Source: Pyropia yezoensis
Lineage: Eukaryota > Rhodophyta > Bangiophyceae > Bangiales > Bangiaceae
DNA length: 64,000 nt
Assembly: GCA_009829735.1 (NCBI GenBank)
Contig: CM020620.1
Location: 19,504,020 to 19,568,019 of the forward strand
Reading direction: 5' to 3'
Shown here in pieces: positions 29,020 to 40,890 of this stretch (its first letter is position 1; the number at the start of each line of letters is the position of its first letter). Made by a program: the position numbers and the translations under genes. The notes below the pieces were generated by a model. That model worked only from the letters and a program-made list of their open reading frames with translations. It was not told the DNA's origin and did no database searches.

Positions 29020-31991
29020 TCACGTTGAGGGAGGGCTGTTAGGGTCGATATCATTCCGGGCACAGTATGCCCGGACCTTCTCAGCGGGAAGGTCCTCCAC
29101 ATACTCCCACGTATCATCCTTGGCTTTGTAGCCGAACCAACGCACCCTCAACATGAGGCGGTTAGTGTCCTCATCCCAGCCGTGGTCGATGAACTTATCG
29201 AACACGTACTCCTGCGGGCCCTGTTTGGCCGCAGGCAGCGAGGGGAGGCGCCACGCTTCCAACGCACGCGCCCAAGCTGGGTCGCCTGCAGGCGGTGGTG
29301 CAACTTTTACCACGTCCTGTCCGTTCACTGTGCGGACCCCATCGTCACTTTCGATGGTGAAGCGCCGCCCATCAGTACGAAGGACCTGGTACGGCCCCTT
29401 CGTCTGGAATACCAACTTAGCCCCAGTTGGGGTGTGTGAGTGAACCAGTACCCAGTCACCCTGTTCGGGGACATGCTTAGCATTGCGCACCTTTTTGTCA
29501 AAGGTACGCTTATAGCGCTTTTGTGCTTTGTCCATCTCAGCCCTGACTTTAGGGATGAGGTTTTCAAGCCTAGCAGCGAACTCCGCCTTACTCTCAGTAG
29601 GAGTAGGCGTACTGCCACCATCCTCCCTAGTTGGGAGCGGCCGCCGCACGGCAATAGACCGCACGCGACGGGGGGTCACAAAAGCGAGGGGTACTTCCCC
29701 GGTAGATGAGTGAACCTGCGAATTGTAGGCAGTGGTAAGAATAGAAATGTATTGGTCTTACGTTTTCACGTGCTCACTCACATAGTGGCGCAGCTGCCGA
29801 ACGATAGTTTTGTTGAAGCGCTCCACCTGCCCATTAGTTTGTGGGTGGTAGGGGGTGGCATCGTTTGCTTAAACCCCCAACATATCCAGCACTCCCTGAA
29901 ACAGTACGGACGCAAATTGCGGTCCATTGTCTGACAGTGTACAGTCCAGGATGCCATACGCGGCAACCCAGTGATCTAGGAAGGCTGACACGACCGACAT
30001 GGCCGTGATCTCTGCCAGTGGGATCGCTCGCGTAAGTTTCGTGAAGCGGTCACAGATGACCAGGAGGTACTGGTTGCCCTCCTCGGTCACTGGCAGTGGC
30101 CCAAGGATGTCCATTGCGAACACGGCAAAGGGCTCCTTGTCCGGGAACAATAGCATAGCCGTAGTAGGCCGCCGTTCCATCAGACGGTTCTGCGCACAAC
30201 TTGTGCAGGCAGCCACCCAACTGTAGATGTCCACCACCATGGACGGCCAGTAGTACCTGGTCCTCAGGGTCTGGTACAGTTTACTAGACCCCAGGTGTCC
30301 ACCTGTGGGAGCGTTATGCTCCCTCTCAAGGATACTAACTTTGAGGGATGCGGGGACGACAAGTTGTTCGGTCCCCTGAATTAGCCCCCTCCTCAAGAGG
30401 AGGCCATCGTCTCCGATGAAGAACCGCGTCTCCGCCACCGTATCTAGCGTATCCCTATGCGACTTGCTGAAGGAGTCCTCGGTCTCGGCCTTCACCACCT
30501 CGTCCGGGGACAGGGGCAAGTACTTCTTGTTCCCTGGCGCGTCGGGGTTCAACGCCTGACCCGAGCGCCTGACTACCCCCACGATGGGGATGTCATCATC
30601 GACTGGGTTAGTGTCCAGCCCCTCGGTAGGTACCTGAGAAAGGCCGTCGGCAAGGGCATATTGCCTGCCAGGTCGGTCCTCAATATCAAAGTTGAAGGGT
30701 GCCAGTCGCACCCTCCACCGGTTGAGACGAGTGTTCGTACAATCCGTCTTAAAGATGAACTGCAACGCGCGGTGGTCACAGCGGATGAGGAACTTCTCAC
30801 CCTCTAGGTAGTCACGAAGGGACGTCACCGCCCACATCACTGCGAGTCCTTCCCACTCGGTGACTCCATAGTTCTTCTCGGCCGAGTTCAGCCCCTTGCT
30901 GAAGTATCCTACCGGCAAGTACTCCTTGTCCGGCTGCTGCTGAAGCAACACACAACCAAGCTGGTTGTAGCTAGCATCCACATCCAGGATGTAGCGGCCT
31001 CCCAACCTGGGAATAGCCAAGATAGGGGGCTTCAGCAGTAGATCCCGAAGGGTCTCAAAGGATTCCTGCTCCACCCGACTTGATGGAGGCAGGTTCTTCG
31101 GTAGCGTTGAGCTAACTAGCTCATTCAACGGCTTCGCCACCTTGGCGAAGCCCTTGGTGAAACGTCGATACACGTTACACATCCCGAGGAAGCTCCTCAT
31201 CTGGGTCTGGGTCCGGGGGTACTGAGCCTTACGGATGGCCCTCAAGTTTTTCTCGTTGACACTGAGACGCCCCGGACGGACAACATGTCCCAAGTATTCC
31301 ACCTCTTGAGTGAAGAGGTGGCACTTACTCGCCTTCAGTGACACACCGGCGTCAGCAAGTAGCTTGAACACCTGGCCAAGATGGCCAATGTGTTCCTCCG
31401 GACTTCGGGAGAACACAATGATATCATCTAGGTACACGAGATAGATCTGCCACCGTACTCCGGCCAGAATCATGTCCATAGCGCGCTGGAAAGTTGCCAG
31501 CGCGTTGCACAGTCCAAACGGTAGGCGCTTGCACTGGTAGGTACCACAGTGACAGGTAAAGGTAGTTTTATGCCTGTCCTCCGGGGCAATGGGAATTTGC
31601 CAGTACCCCGCGTTACAGTCCAGGGTAGAGAACACGTTTGCCTCCCCCAGAGAGTCCAGACAGTCATCCATCCTAGGTAGGGGATAACTGTCCTTCACCG
31701 TGCTCTCGTTGAGCTTACGGTAGTCGATACAGAACCGTGGGGTCCCATCAACCTTGGGGACAATGACCACCGGACTCGCCCACTCGGCGTTACTGGCCTC
31801 GATCACATCGAGGGCCTCCATGCGAGTGACTTGCTCCTTAACGAGGGTCCTTGAACGGGGCCCTCCCCTGTACGGTTGTTGGCGTATAGGGGGTGCACCG
31901 GGTTTCAACTCGATCCGGTGTTGGGTGGCTCTCATGAGTCCCAATTGACCATCCCCCAACCTGTGATATTGGTCCAAGAGGCGTTCATCTT
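29020..31991 (-). pseudogene. pol: pol 3' part, inverted copy (RT to chromodomain)
   Basis: On the minus strand this begins at the autointegration breakpoint with ERLLDQYHRL and carries the complete RT (FCIDYRKLN, YLDD), RNase H (DVDASYNQLG), the integrase zinc site, the integrase core and the C-terminal chromodomain (VRWFGYKAKDDTWEYVEDL), ending TGA at 29020-29022. One in-frame TAA at 29869-29871 splits the integrase core, as in the second copy. The two extra TAGs of the second copy are absent here. RT and RNase H are almost identical to the second copy, whereas the integrase tail differs more. Confidence 0.9.
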
Positions 31992-32458
31992 TGTGGCAGT
32001 ATTGACCCCCAGGTAGGGGGGCAACACGTGCCATGCAAGGGACGGCAGGCCACTAGCCTGATCCGTTCCTCCCCCTGCATTTGGGTCCATATTCCCTAAG
32101 TATGGGATAGTTAGCTTAGTAGTAAATCCAACTTGGATTTGAGGGTTTTCTGCATTTATCGTCTTGAATTTTCGTGTGGCCCGGTGGGCAGGTGCTGGGG
32201 TGGGAGATTCTGAGTGGCGAGATTCTGAGGGGACCCTGGGGGGATAAGGGGAGGGACAGCGGGGCTGGGCCCTGCGTCCACGTCCCGACCAAGAAACTGT
32301 TGGACCACACACCATCTTCTTGTTTATCAGTGGGGGGATTGCCCCACAACAGGGACAGAGTGTGTGCGACTTGCACTTCTTCCGGTTCCCCCGACACGGG
32401 AGGCAGCCCTTGCGCACCGCCCCAACTTGGGTGCCGCGTGTGCGAGGTTTTTGCCACA
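31992..32458 (+). repeat. LTR C (internal 5' LTR)
   Basis: 467 bp, TGTGGCAG... to ...GTTTTTGCCACA. Preceded by the 5-bp ATCTT copy of the autointegration target and followed two bases later by the same primer-site sequence as LTR A. Pairs with LTR B by shared variants. Confidence 0.93.
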
Positions 32459-32460
32459 TT

Positions 32461-32478
32461 TGGTGGAGCTGCTGGGGA
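32461..32478 (+). other. putative primer-binding site (copy 2)
   Basis: Identical to the site at 23081-23098 and at the same +2 offset from its LTR, which supports a real function. Primer tRNA not identified. Confidence 0.5.
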
Positions 32479-32577
32479 CAGAGGTAAACTTTACCTCCGG
32501 GTGCACCCGGGTGTAGCGGGCCCTCTGTCTCAGAGGAACGGTGGACTTGGACCGTGTCATACGGATCGTCAGCCAAC

Positions 32578-34524
32578 ATGGCTAGCTCGGACCCTCCGTC
32601 GTCCGGGGAGTACACGGGTGACGCACGTACCTCAGTGCCTTTTAATACTGGTGAGACACAGGTAGGTGTACCTGGGGTCGCAGAGGAACTAGAGGTCCCT
32701 CAAGCCAGCAGGACTGGGAGTACGGGCGAGCAACAGGCCACCCCGACTCAGTCGGGAGTTCACTCGGGTGACACTTCTGATTTTGGTGGGCCGAAGTCCG
32801 GCCACCGTGTGGTACACTCAACGGGAACGTCCCAAGGTGAGAGGACTGTCCCCGCGGGATCCACTCGGGTTGTAGCCAACTTTGGCTTGGAGCCGTCGCC
32901 AACTAGGCTTTCGGAGGACGGCGGACCTCCGTTGGTCGGCGATGGGCTCACGCCCATGCCCCCGGTTGAGACCCCTGAGGAACGTGGTTATCCCTCAGGT
33001 GGACTCCCGGAGGCGGACCGAGACTCAACTGGAGTCGATAATCCACTCCTCGCGGAAACTGTCCGTCGGGAGGCGACCAATGTGTTGCGGCAAACTTTGC
33101 CGGACCTGGTGGTCACGATGACAAATACTAATCTGAATCAGATTGTGGCGAGTTTGCCTGAAGGCCTCAATGTCCAGACTGGATTGGGGCTTTCGAGCCC
33201 GCAGGCGCAGGGGGAATCCCTCCCTACGCCTGTCTCGGGTCGCCCCGATCCGGGGGCGACCCCTGTGACTCCCAACGAGGGAGCCACACCATTCTCGGTG
33301 GGGCGCACGCCCTTCACGGGGGAGTTCCCCTCGGAAACGCCGGTGGCTACACCAAGCTCGCCGCGGCAGACGATAGGCACTGCGGGTCAACTCACCCCAT
33401 TGCCTCAGCGGCTTTTCCCTCAACGTGAGGTGCCGCCCAAGATCCAGGTGGCCAACCCGGTCTATCAGAGGATCTTTGACTGTGAGACCTACGCCCTTCA
33501 CAACAAGTCGGTGGCGTACGGTCCTATTCAGGCCCGAGCTGTGGGCCGTGCCAAGAAGAATGCACTTCACTCTTTTGGGCACAAAGCGGAGTGGGATGGA
33601 ATTCCCCCCCTCCGTGTCTTTGAGTTTCTACATTGTTTCACAAAAGCCTGTGACGACAATGCCATAAGTGAGGGCATGGCTTTCTATATGCTACAGGAGT
33701 TTACCAAGGGCGACCTCCGGACAGAACTTATGTCCGTCATGCCCAGCTCCTCAAGTGGAGGCGCTGGTGAGGTGACGTCCTACTTGGAGCTCGTCAACTA
33801 GCTGTTGAGAGCTATGGTGGATGAAGCAGCGTTGGCTTATCAAGTCGAGGAGTTTACGCAAGCTCATCAGGAAGAGACTGAGGACGAGTTGTCCTTTGCG
33901 GAGCGGGTCCTCAAGCTCAATAATCTTCGTGGGTTTCTTCATCCACAAGCTGTGGTGAAGAGTCGGTTTGTGGAGGGACACCATTGGTCAGTCTGTATGG
34001 AGACCCGGGAGCATAACACTGCCCGGGCGACCCTGGCCGAGTTGGCTAGGTTCGCTTACCGCAAAGGCGAGGGCTACCGCAAGTTGCGGGAGGAACAACG
34101 CCAGGAGCGTCAGGCCGAGTTGGCCAAGGAACGTGAGGAGGCGCGCCAGGCCAGAGAGTTGAGAGAGGCACGCCGAATCCGCAAGGAAAGGGTGGTAGCT
34201 GCCGTGGGAACTTCCCAGGGTACCTCTTCGTCCTCCCCAGTCGGGAAGACCCTTCCGGGAACTGACCATCGGTGTTGGAACTGCAACTCCGATGGACACT
34301 GGGCATAAGATTGCCCTATGTTGAATATACGCATTCAACAACTCGTTAAGATTGCGAGTAAGAAGTCGGCTACGAACGAAGTACGTTCACGCCGCGAGGG
34401 TGGACCTCGACCGGTAGTGGCGGTCACCACACCCTCGGCGGTAGGGGCGGACACGTCGTCCTCGGACTCGTCGTCTTCCCCTTCGCCCTCAGATTCGGAC
34501 GCCAAGTCGGCGGGAAACGAATGA
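32578..34524 (+). pseudogene. gag: gag, copy 2 (two in-frame stops)
   Basis: Colinear with copy 1 and of the same length: ATG at 32578, TAG at 33799-33801, TAA at 34306-34308 (inside the CCHC knuckle) and TGA at 34522-34524. The proteins differ at scattered positions only (for example GLTPMPPVETPEERGY for GLAPMPPVEAPEDRGY). A hydrophobic core, a long Glu/Arg helix, the knuckle and an acidic Ser tail are all retained. Sharing of both stops means that they predate the duplication, were spread by recombination, or are tolerated or read through. Confidence 0.85.
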
Positions 34525-34568
34525 CCGTTGGAGCTGGCCGTCCGAAGCTCACAACGGCAGCCTCGGCC
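34512..34568 (+). promoter_or_regulatory. -1 ribosomal frameshift signal at gag/pol junction (copy 2)
   Basis: GGGAAAC at 34512-34518, a 6-base spacer, the stem at 34525-34557 and the CGGCC pseudoknot partner at 34564-34568 are all identical to copy 1, and gag and pol have the same phase relation. The frame change joins the acidic gag tail to the protease. Confidence 0.82.
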
Positions 34569-37500
34569 AAGTGGGTCAAGAGGACGAACCAACCCTGCTG
34601 GATACTGCAGCGACCTAGGGGAGTCCGCCCACCTCGGGTAGGACTCCCCAAGAACGTAGACCCACGTCGGGTCATCGCGGTGCTGACGGGTGAGAACTTC
34701 CAGGTGGCTGGACGGGTGCAACTTGCCCCCGGCCGTGCCTGCTGTGCCCGTATCGTTTTTGATACCGGGTCAGGAGCCTCCTTGATACCCAAGTCGCTAT
34801 TACCAAAGGAGATGAAGCTCCAACGCTGGAGGTCTAAAGCTGACCATCTGATCGATATCAATGGTGGGGTACTTCCCATCGTTGGTGCCGTGACCCTACC
34901 AACTAGGTTGGGAACCCATGAGGTCGACGTGACCTATGGAGTAGTCGAGAATATATCGGTACCCCTGCTTCTGGGTACCCCTTATGTTGTAACACAAGTG
35001 CCTCTGATTTGTGGCCCTGAGTATTGGGTCAAGTTGATGAATGGGGAGACCATCCCCATCCATGGTAAGGGAAAGTCTGTGGCTCCTGTGACAGTCTCAC
35101 AGTCGAAGCCTGTTTGCTCTGTGAGGGAAGGGTTTACTGCTACCCTGCGTTTAGCCCGTAAAGTCCCGTTGCCCCCCAACTCGGTGGCGCACGTTGACGT
35201 TGTAACTGATTATACGGGGAACGGGTTGGTGCACCCTCACCCCCGTCTTGCTCGCAAGCACCAAGTGCATGTTGCACTTGGCACGATGGACTCCAAAGCC
35301 GGAGTCCCGTGGAAGATCCAGGTTATGAACCTGAGCTCGTCGCCCAAGTACTTCAAGTCGGGAGCCAAGTTCGGCTATATCGACCAACATGAGGGACCAG
35401 TAGTAGCGGTCACCTTCAACGCGGGCGCGAGTAGCGACCCGAAGTCTGGAAAGGAGAAGCACCAAGCCAAGTCGGCCGCCTCTCCTCGGCCCCATGTGAA
35501 CATGGAGGGTGTTCCACCCAGGTTGAGGGTTCAAGTTGAACGCCTCTTGGACCAATATCACAGGTTGTGGGATGGTCAATTGGGACTCATGAGAGCCACC
35601 CAACACCGGATCGAGTTGAAACCCGGTGCACCCCCTATACGCCAACAACCGTATAGGGGAGGACCCCGTTCAAGGGCCCTCGTTAAGGAGCAAGTCACTC
35701 GCATGGAGGCCCTCGATGTGATCGAGGCCAGTAACGCCGAGTGGGCGAGTCCGGTGGTCATTGTCCCCAAGGTTGATGGGACCCCACGGTTCTGTATCGA
35801 CTACCGTAAGCTCAACGAGAGCACGGTGAAGGACAGTTATCCCCTACCTAGGATGGATGACTGTCTGGACTCTCTGGGGGAGGCAAACGTGTTCTCTACC
35901 CTGGACTGTAACGCGGGGTACTGGCAAATTCCCATTGCCCCGGAGGACAGGCATAAAACTACCTTTACCTGTCACTGTGGTACCTACCAGTGCAAGCGCC
36001 TACCGTTTGGACTGTGCAACGCGCTGGCAACTTTCCAGCGCGCTATGGACATGATTCTGGCCGGAGTACGGTGGCAGATCTATCTCGTGTACCTAGATGA
36101 TATCATTGTGTTCTCCCGAAGTCCGGAGGAACACATTGGCCATCTTGGCCAGGTGTTCAAGCTACTTGCTGACGCCGGTGTGTCACTGAAGGCGAGTAAG
36201 TGCCACCTCTTCACTCAAGAGGTGGAATACTTGGGACATGTTGTCCGTCCGGGGCGTCTCAGTGTCAACGAGAAAAACTTGAGGGCCATCCGTAAGGCTC
36301 AGTACCCCCGGACCCAGACCCAGATGAGGAGCTTCCTCGGGATGTGTAACGTGTATCGACGTTTCACCAAGGGCTTCGCCAAGGTGGCGAAGCCGTTGAA
36401 TGAGCTAGTTAGCTCAACGCTACCGAAGAACCTGCCTCCATCAAGTCGGGTGGAGCAGGAATCCTTTGAGACCCTTCGGGATCTACTGCTGAAGCCCCCT
36501 ATCTTGGCTATTCCCAGGTTGGGAGGCCACTACATCCTGGATGTGGATGCTAGCTACAACCAGCTTGGTTGTGTGTTGCTTCAGCAGCAGCCGGACAAGG
36601 AGTACTTGCCGGTAGGATACTTCAGCAAGGGGCTGAACTCGGCCGAGAAGAACTATGGAGTCACCGAGTGGGAAGGACTCGCAGTGATGTGGGCGGTGAC
36701 GTCCCTTCGTGACTACCTAGAGGGTGAGAAGTTCCTCATCCGCTGTGACCACCGCGCGTTGCAGTTCATCTTTAAGACGGATTGTACGAACACTCGTCTC
36801 AACCGGTGGAGGGTGCGACTGGCACCCTTCAACTTTGATATTGAGGACCGACCTGGCAGGCAATATGCCCTTGCCGACGGCCTTTCTCAGGTACCTACCG
36901 AGGGGCTGGACACTAACCCAGTCGATGATGACATCCCCATCGTGGGGGTAGTCAGGCGCTCGGGTCAGGCGTTGAACCCCGACGCGCCAGGGAACAAGAA
37001 GTACTTGCCCCTGTCCCCGGACGAGGTGGTGAAGGCCGAGACCGAGGACTCCTTCAGCAAGTCGCATAGGGATACGCTAGATACGGTGGCGGAGACGCGG
37101 TTCTTCATCGGAGACGATGGCCTCCTCTTGAGGAGGGGGCTAATTCAGGGGACCGAACAACTTGTCGTCCCCGCATCCCTCAAAGTTAGTATCCTTGAGA
37201 GGGAGCATAACGCTCCCACAGGTGGACACCTGGGGTCTAGTAAACTGTACCAGACCCTGAGGACCAGGTACTACTGGCCGTCCATGGTGGTGGACATCTA
37301 CAGTTGGGTGGCTGCCTGCACAAGTTGTGCGCAGAACCGTCTGATGGAACGGCGGCCTACTACGGCTATGCTATTGTTCCCGGCCAAGGAGCCCTTTGCC
37401 GTGTTCGCAATGGACATCCTTGGGCCACTGCCAGTGACCGAGGAGGGCAACCAGTACCTCCTGGTCATCTGTGACCGCTTCACGAAACTTACGCGAGCGA

Positions 37501-38504
37501 TCCCACTGGCAGAGATCACGGCCATGTCGGTCGTGTCAGCCTTCCTAGATCACTGGGTTGCCGCGTATGGCATCCTGGACTGTACACTGTCAGACAATGG
37601 ACCGCAATTTGCGTCCGTACTGTTTCAGGGAGTGCTGGATATGTTGGGGGTTTAAGCAAACGATGCCACCCCCTACCACCCACAAACTAATGGGCAGGTG
37701 GAGCGCTTCAACAAAACTATTGTTCGGCAGCTGCGCCACTATGTGAGTGAGCACGTGAAAACGTGGGACCAATACATTTCTATTCTTACCACTGCCTACA
37801 ATTCGCAGGTTCACTCATCTACCGGGGAAGTACCCCTCGCTTTTGTGACCCCCTGTCGCGTGCGGTCTATTGCCGTACGGCGGCCGCTCCCAATTAGGGA
37901 GGCCGATGGCAGTACAGCTACTCCCACTGAGAGTAGGGCTGAGTTCGCTGCTTGGCTCGAAAAACTCATCCCTAAAGTCAGGGCTTAGATGGACAAAGCG
38001 CAAAAGAGCTACAAGCGTACTTTTGACAAAAAGGTGCGTAACGCCCAGCACGTCCCCGAGCAGGGTGACTGGGTACTGGCTCACTCACTCACCCCAACTG
38101 GGGCTAAGTTGGTATTCCAGACGAAGGGGCCGTACCAGGTCCTTCGTACTGATGGGCGGCGGTTTACCATCGAATGTGACGGTGGGGTCCGCACAGTAAA
38201 AGGCTAGGACGTGGTAAAAGTTGCACCACCTCCTGCAGGCGACCCGGCTTGGGCGCGTGCGTTGGAAGCTTGGCGCCTCCCCTCGCTGCCTGCGGCCAAA
38301 CAGGGCCCGCAGGAGTACGTGTTCGATAAGTTCATCGACCACGGCTGGGATGAGGACACTAACCGCCTCATGTTGAGGGTGCGTTGGTTCGGCTACAAAG
38401 CCAAGGATGATACGTGGGAGTATGTGGAGGACCTTCCCGCTGAGAAGGTCCGGGCATACTGTGCCCGGAATGATATCGACCCTAACAGCCCTCCCTCAAC
38501 GTGA
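34521..38504 (+). pseudogene. pol: pol, copy 2: protease, RT, RNase H, integrase, chromodomain
   Basis: The frame is open from 34521 to TAA at 37653-37655, continues in the same frame through TAGs at 37986-37988 and 38205-38207, and ends TGA at 38502-38504. Counting from 34521: protease DTGSGAS (D81); RT with YLDD (524-527); RNase H Asp676 in LDVDAS; integrase zinc site HxxxTGGH-type with CTSC; integrase core D965, D1025 and E1061 (35 residues between the last two, the D,D-35-E spacing); chromodomain near 38310-38470 with VRWFGYKAKDDTWEYVEDL. The TAA (codon 1045) falls between D1025 and E1061, so the product would lack the catalytic Glu unless the stop is bypassed. The enzyme set copies the RNA and inserts the cDNA; the chromodomain would guide it to marked chromatin. 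Confidence 0.92.
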
Positions 38505-38593
38505 GGGAAGGCCAAGTGACAGTTCCAAGAGAGTGCTTCAAGTCGAAGTGGTACGCAGAGTGGCTTTTAACTGCAGCCCGAACCCTCACACTC

Positions 38594-40545
38594 TCACAAC
38601 AAAGGCAGCTGCCAACTAGGCACGCATGCTGGACTCCCCAACCCCACGGCCCTCGCCCTGACATGGAGGCGAGCGGCGAGACCCACGCCGATAACGTTCC
38701 CCACCCGTCGGCGGGGGCGGCGGCTCCAAGTCGGAACCGTCGCGCCCCTCACGGTCGCGCAAGTGGCGGCGACTGCGACTACTCTTCTGCTTGGTCTTGC
38801 GCGCAAGTTGGCGACGCAGACGCCGGACCGACTCCGTCTCCGACGGGGTAGAGGACTCCGAGACGGAATTAGACAACTCGTCTTCCGACACGGAGGGAGA
38901 TCGCCGCGACGGCGACGACGGCGAGGAGGCGAGTATGCCCGGCTTGCTCGACGCTTGCCGCGCCCAAGTGGAGCCGGCTGGGGCACAATCGACCCAATAC
39001 GAGCCAACTCGGTCGTCCTGAACCCCGCTACCGACTCGCAACTCGCAGTCGCCACAACAGTACGAACGCGCTCTTCAAGTTGAGGAGTCTCGGAGACTTG
39101 AAGGGTTGCAGCCGACGCGGCCAACCAAGAAATGGTGCGCACCAACGTGGTGATCATCATTTCGGAGGTCAAGTGCGTGGCCGGCAGTACCAACTTGGGA
39201 TAGACCGTGAGGAGTGTGGCCCCCAAGCTGGGGGACACCGGGGTGGTTGTCTCAACCGCAACGCTTATCGGGATGTCCCCGTGTGGCTGGAATGGGACAG
39301 GAGGACGCGGAGGGGCTCGCCGAGTAGGCGGAGCCCTAGAGTAACTGCTACCCCTACTACGGGCCCCCGCAGTGGGTTGAGTCACGTAGTCATTGTGGGC
39401 GGGCACGGCCAGCACCATTGCCTTGTCCGGGGGAGGCGCAGTGTGGCGTTTCACCCCCGGGGCATACGGGTAGTCCCCGATGCCCAGCCCCTCCTTGAGT
39501 ACCACACGGCCGTCGTGAATTTCACGACCGACCCAGACGAACTGGCGAAGTGCGCCATCGTCTTTGGGCCCGCGGGAGGATCGGCGTAACTTGTGCTCGA
39601 TGCTCTCCCACTCGATGAGCTTGTGGAGGCGCAGCATCTCCTCAAGTAGAGTGAGCTGTCCTGATGAGCACCCCTCAGCAATTACCTGAGGGGTGAGCTG
39701 TTCCAAACCTTGGATAAGCCGGGGGGAGAGATGCCAGAGCATCCCCTGCCGCTGGACACGAGACACCCAGGTCGACATGACCACGAGGAGCCACTGGGTG
39801 GCCAACATGGCAAACACAAGGTGGCCCGGGCTGGCCGTCAACATGACCGAGCCGAAGTGGTCGAGCAACCGTGGCAGTAGCGCCGGAAACCCGTAAGGGA
39901 CCTCGACTTGAGGCCACCACTCGGGCTTCTTTGGGTAGTACTGTTCCTTGCTAGCAGATGACTGCTACGGAAACTCGAGTTGAGCCGAGGTCACCAAGTA
40001 GGAACCTCACCCGTAGTCCTTGTCCATCCGCACATCAAAGTGATGAGTGTGCGCGGCGACGTCGCGAAGGTACAGGGGGCGAGTTGCCACCGCGCCCCAA
40101 GTGAAGGTCGGCACGTCGCCGGTGCCTGCGGTAGTACCCCCGCGGTCCAACAAGTTCTTGGCCCGCTGCACGTCTTCGACCTCGTCCTCATCCAGGAAGG
40201 CAAACTGGTCCGTCTTGAGGTCGGGAGGAAGCCCGACCCTACGGGGGAACTTCTCCCGTAGGCGGTTCCATACGCGACTCATCGCTGTGCCAAGTCGGCC
40301 ACAGCGGAGAACTGTCAACCCCTCCTCATACAGGGGCCAAGCGGGGCAAAACCACCGCCCCAAGGCCTCCCGTGGAACAACGCGGCCCGTCTCCGGGGGA
40401 GATCCCGCCGCCAACCCAAAGCCGGGTGACGCGGGCATCCCATCCCCCGGAGCGACCGCGGAGCCCCCGCCGGAAGTCCTGGCGGGCGCTGCATCATGGG
40501 ACGTGTCCTCCATACGTTCATCCAACGAATTAGTCTCCACCCCCG
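38594..40545 (-). pseudogene. antisense ORF of the retroelement, copy 2
   Basis: On the minus strand, tail-to-tail with pol (stops 89 bases apart). Alignable throughout with 26965-28908. The start codon is changed (ATG to GTG near 40545). TGA at 40007-40009 and TAG at 39965-39967 interrupt the N-terminal half. A 4-base deletion near 38905 shifts the Arg/Ser-rich C-terminus into another frame, so the original tail continues in the frame ending near 38616. Most substitutions against the other copy are conservative (I/L/V, S/T, E/K), while the RT regions of the same two copies are nearly identical. The reading frame extends upstream toward LTR D, so antisense transcription might start in or near that LTR. 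Function unknown. Confidence 0.65.
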
Positions 40546-40877
40546 GGGTCACCACGGCTCTCCCAAAGTAAGGGAGAGGCGACCTGGCTGCAGTTGCACG
40601 AGACCCACCTCGAATTGAGGGGGGCTCGGATCGCGGGTAGATGGGCGGCCTCCCCAGTGTGGGGCGGCCCAGGGTAGGATGAAGAGGATGTGTTGGTGGT
40701 GGTGAGGTGAGTACCGATAAGAGCAAGCTGCCGAGTGGGCAAGCTTGAGGAGAGGGGCGTTCAACGTGACCGCCTCCACGTCCACGTGACGTACCGGGGG
40801 GACAGCAAGTCGCGCCCCCAACGCCGCGATGTGCGTTTCTACGCCCCCTCGCAGGGCCGACCGGGTCGTTCGAAACT

Positions 40878-40890
40878 GAGGAGAGGGGAG
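40878..40890 (+). other. polypurine tract, copy 2
   Basis: GAGGAGAGGGGAG directly precedes LTR D, as expected for the plus-strand primer. Confidence 0.8.

Noticed and set aside
29869-32034. Apparent pol start MARVAPLPGGQYCH
   Set aside because: These residues are antisense LTR C sequence joined to pol at the autointegration breakpoint, not a real pol N-terminus.
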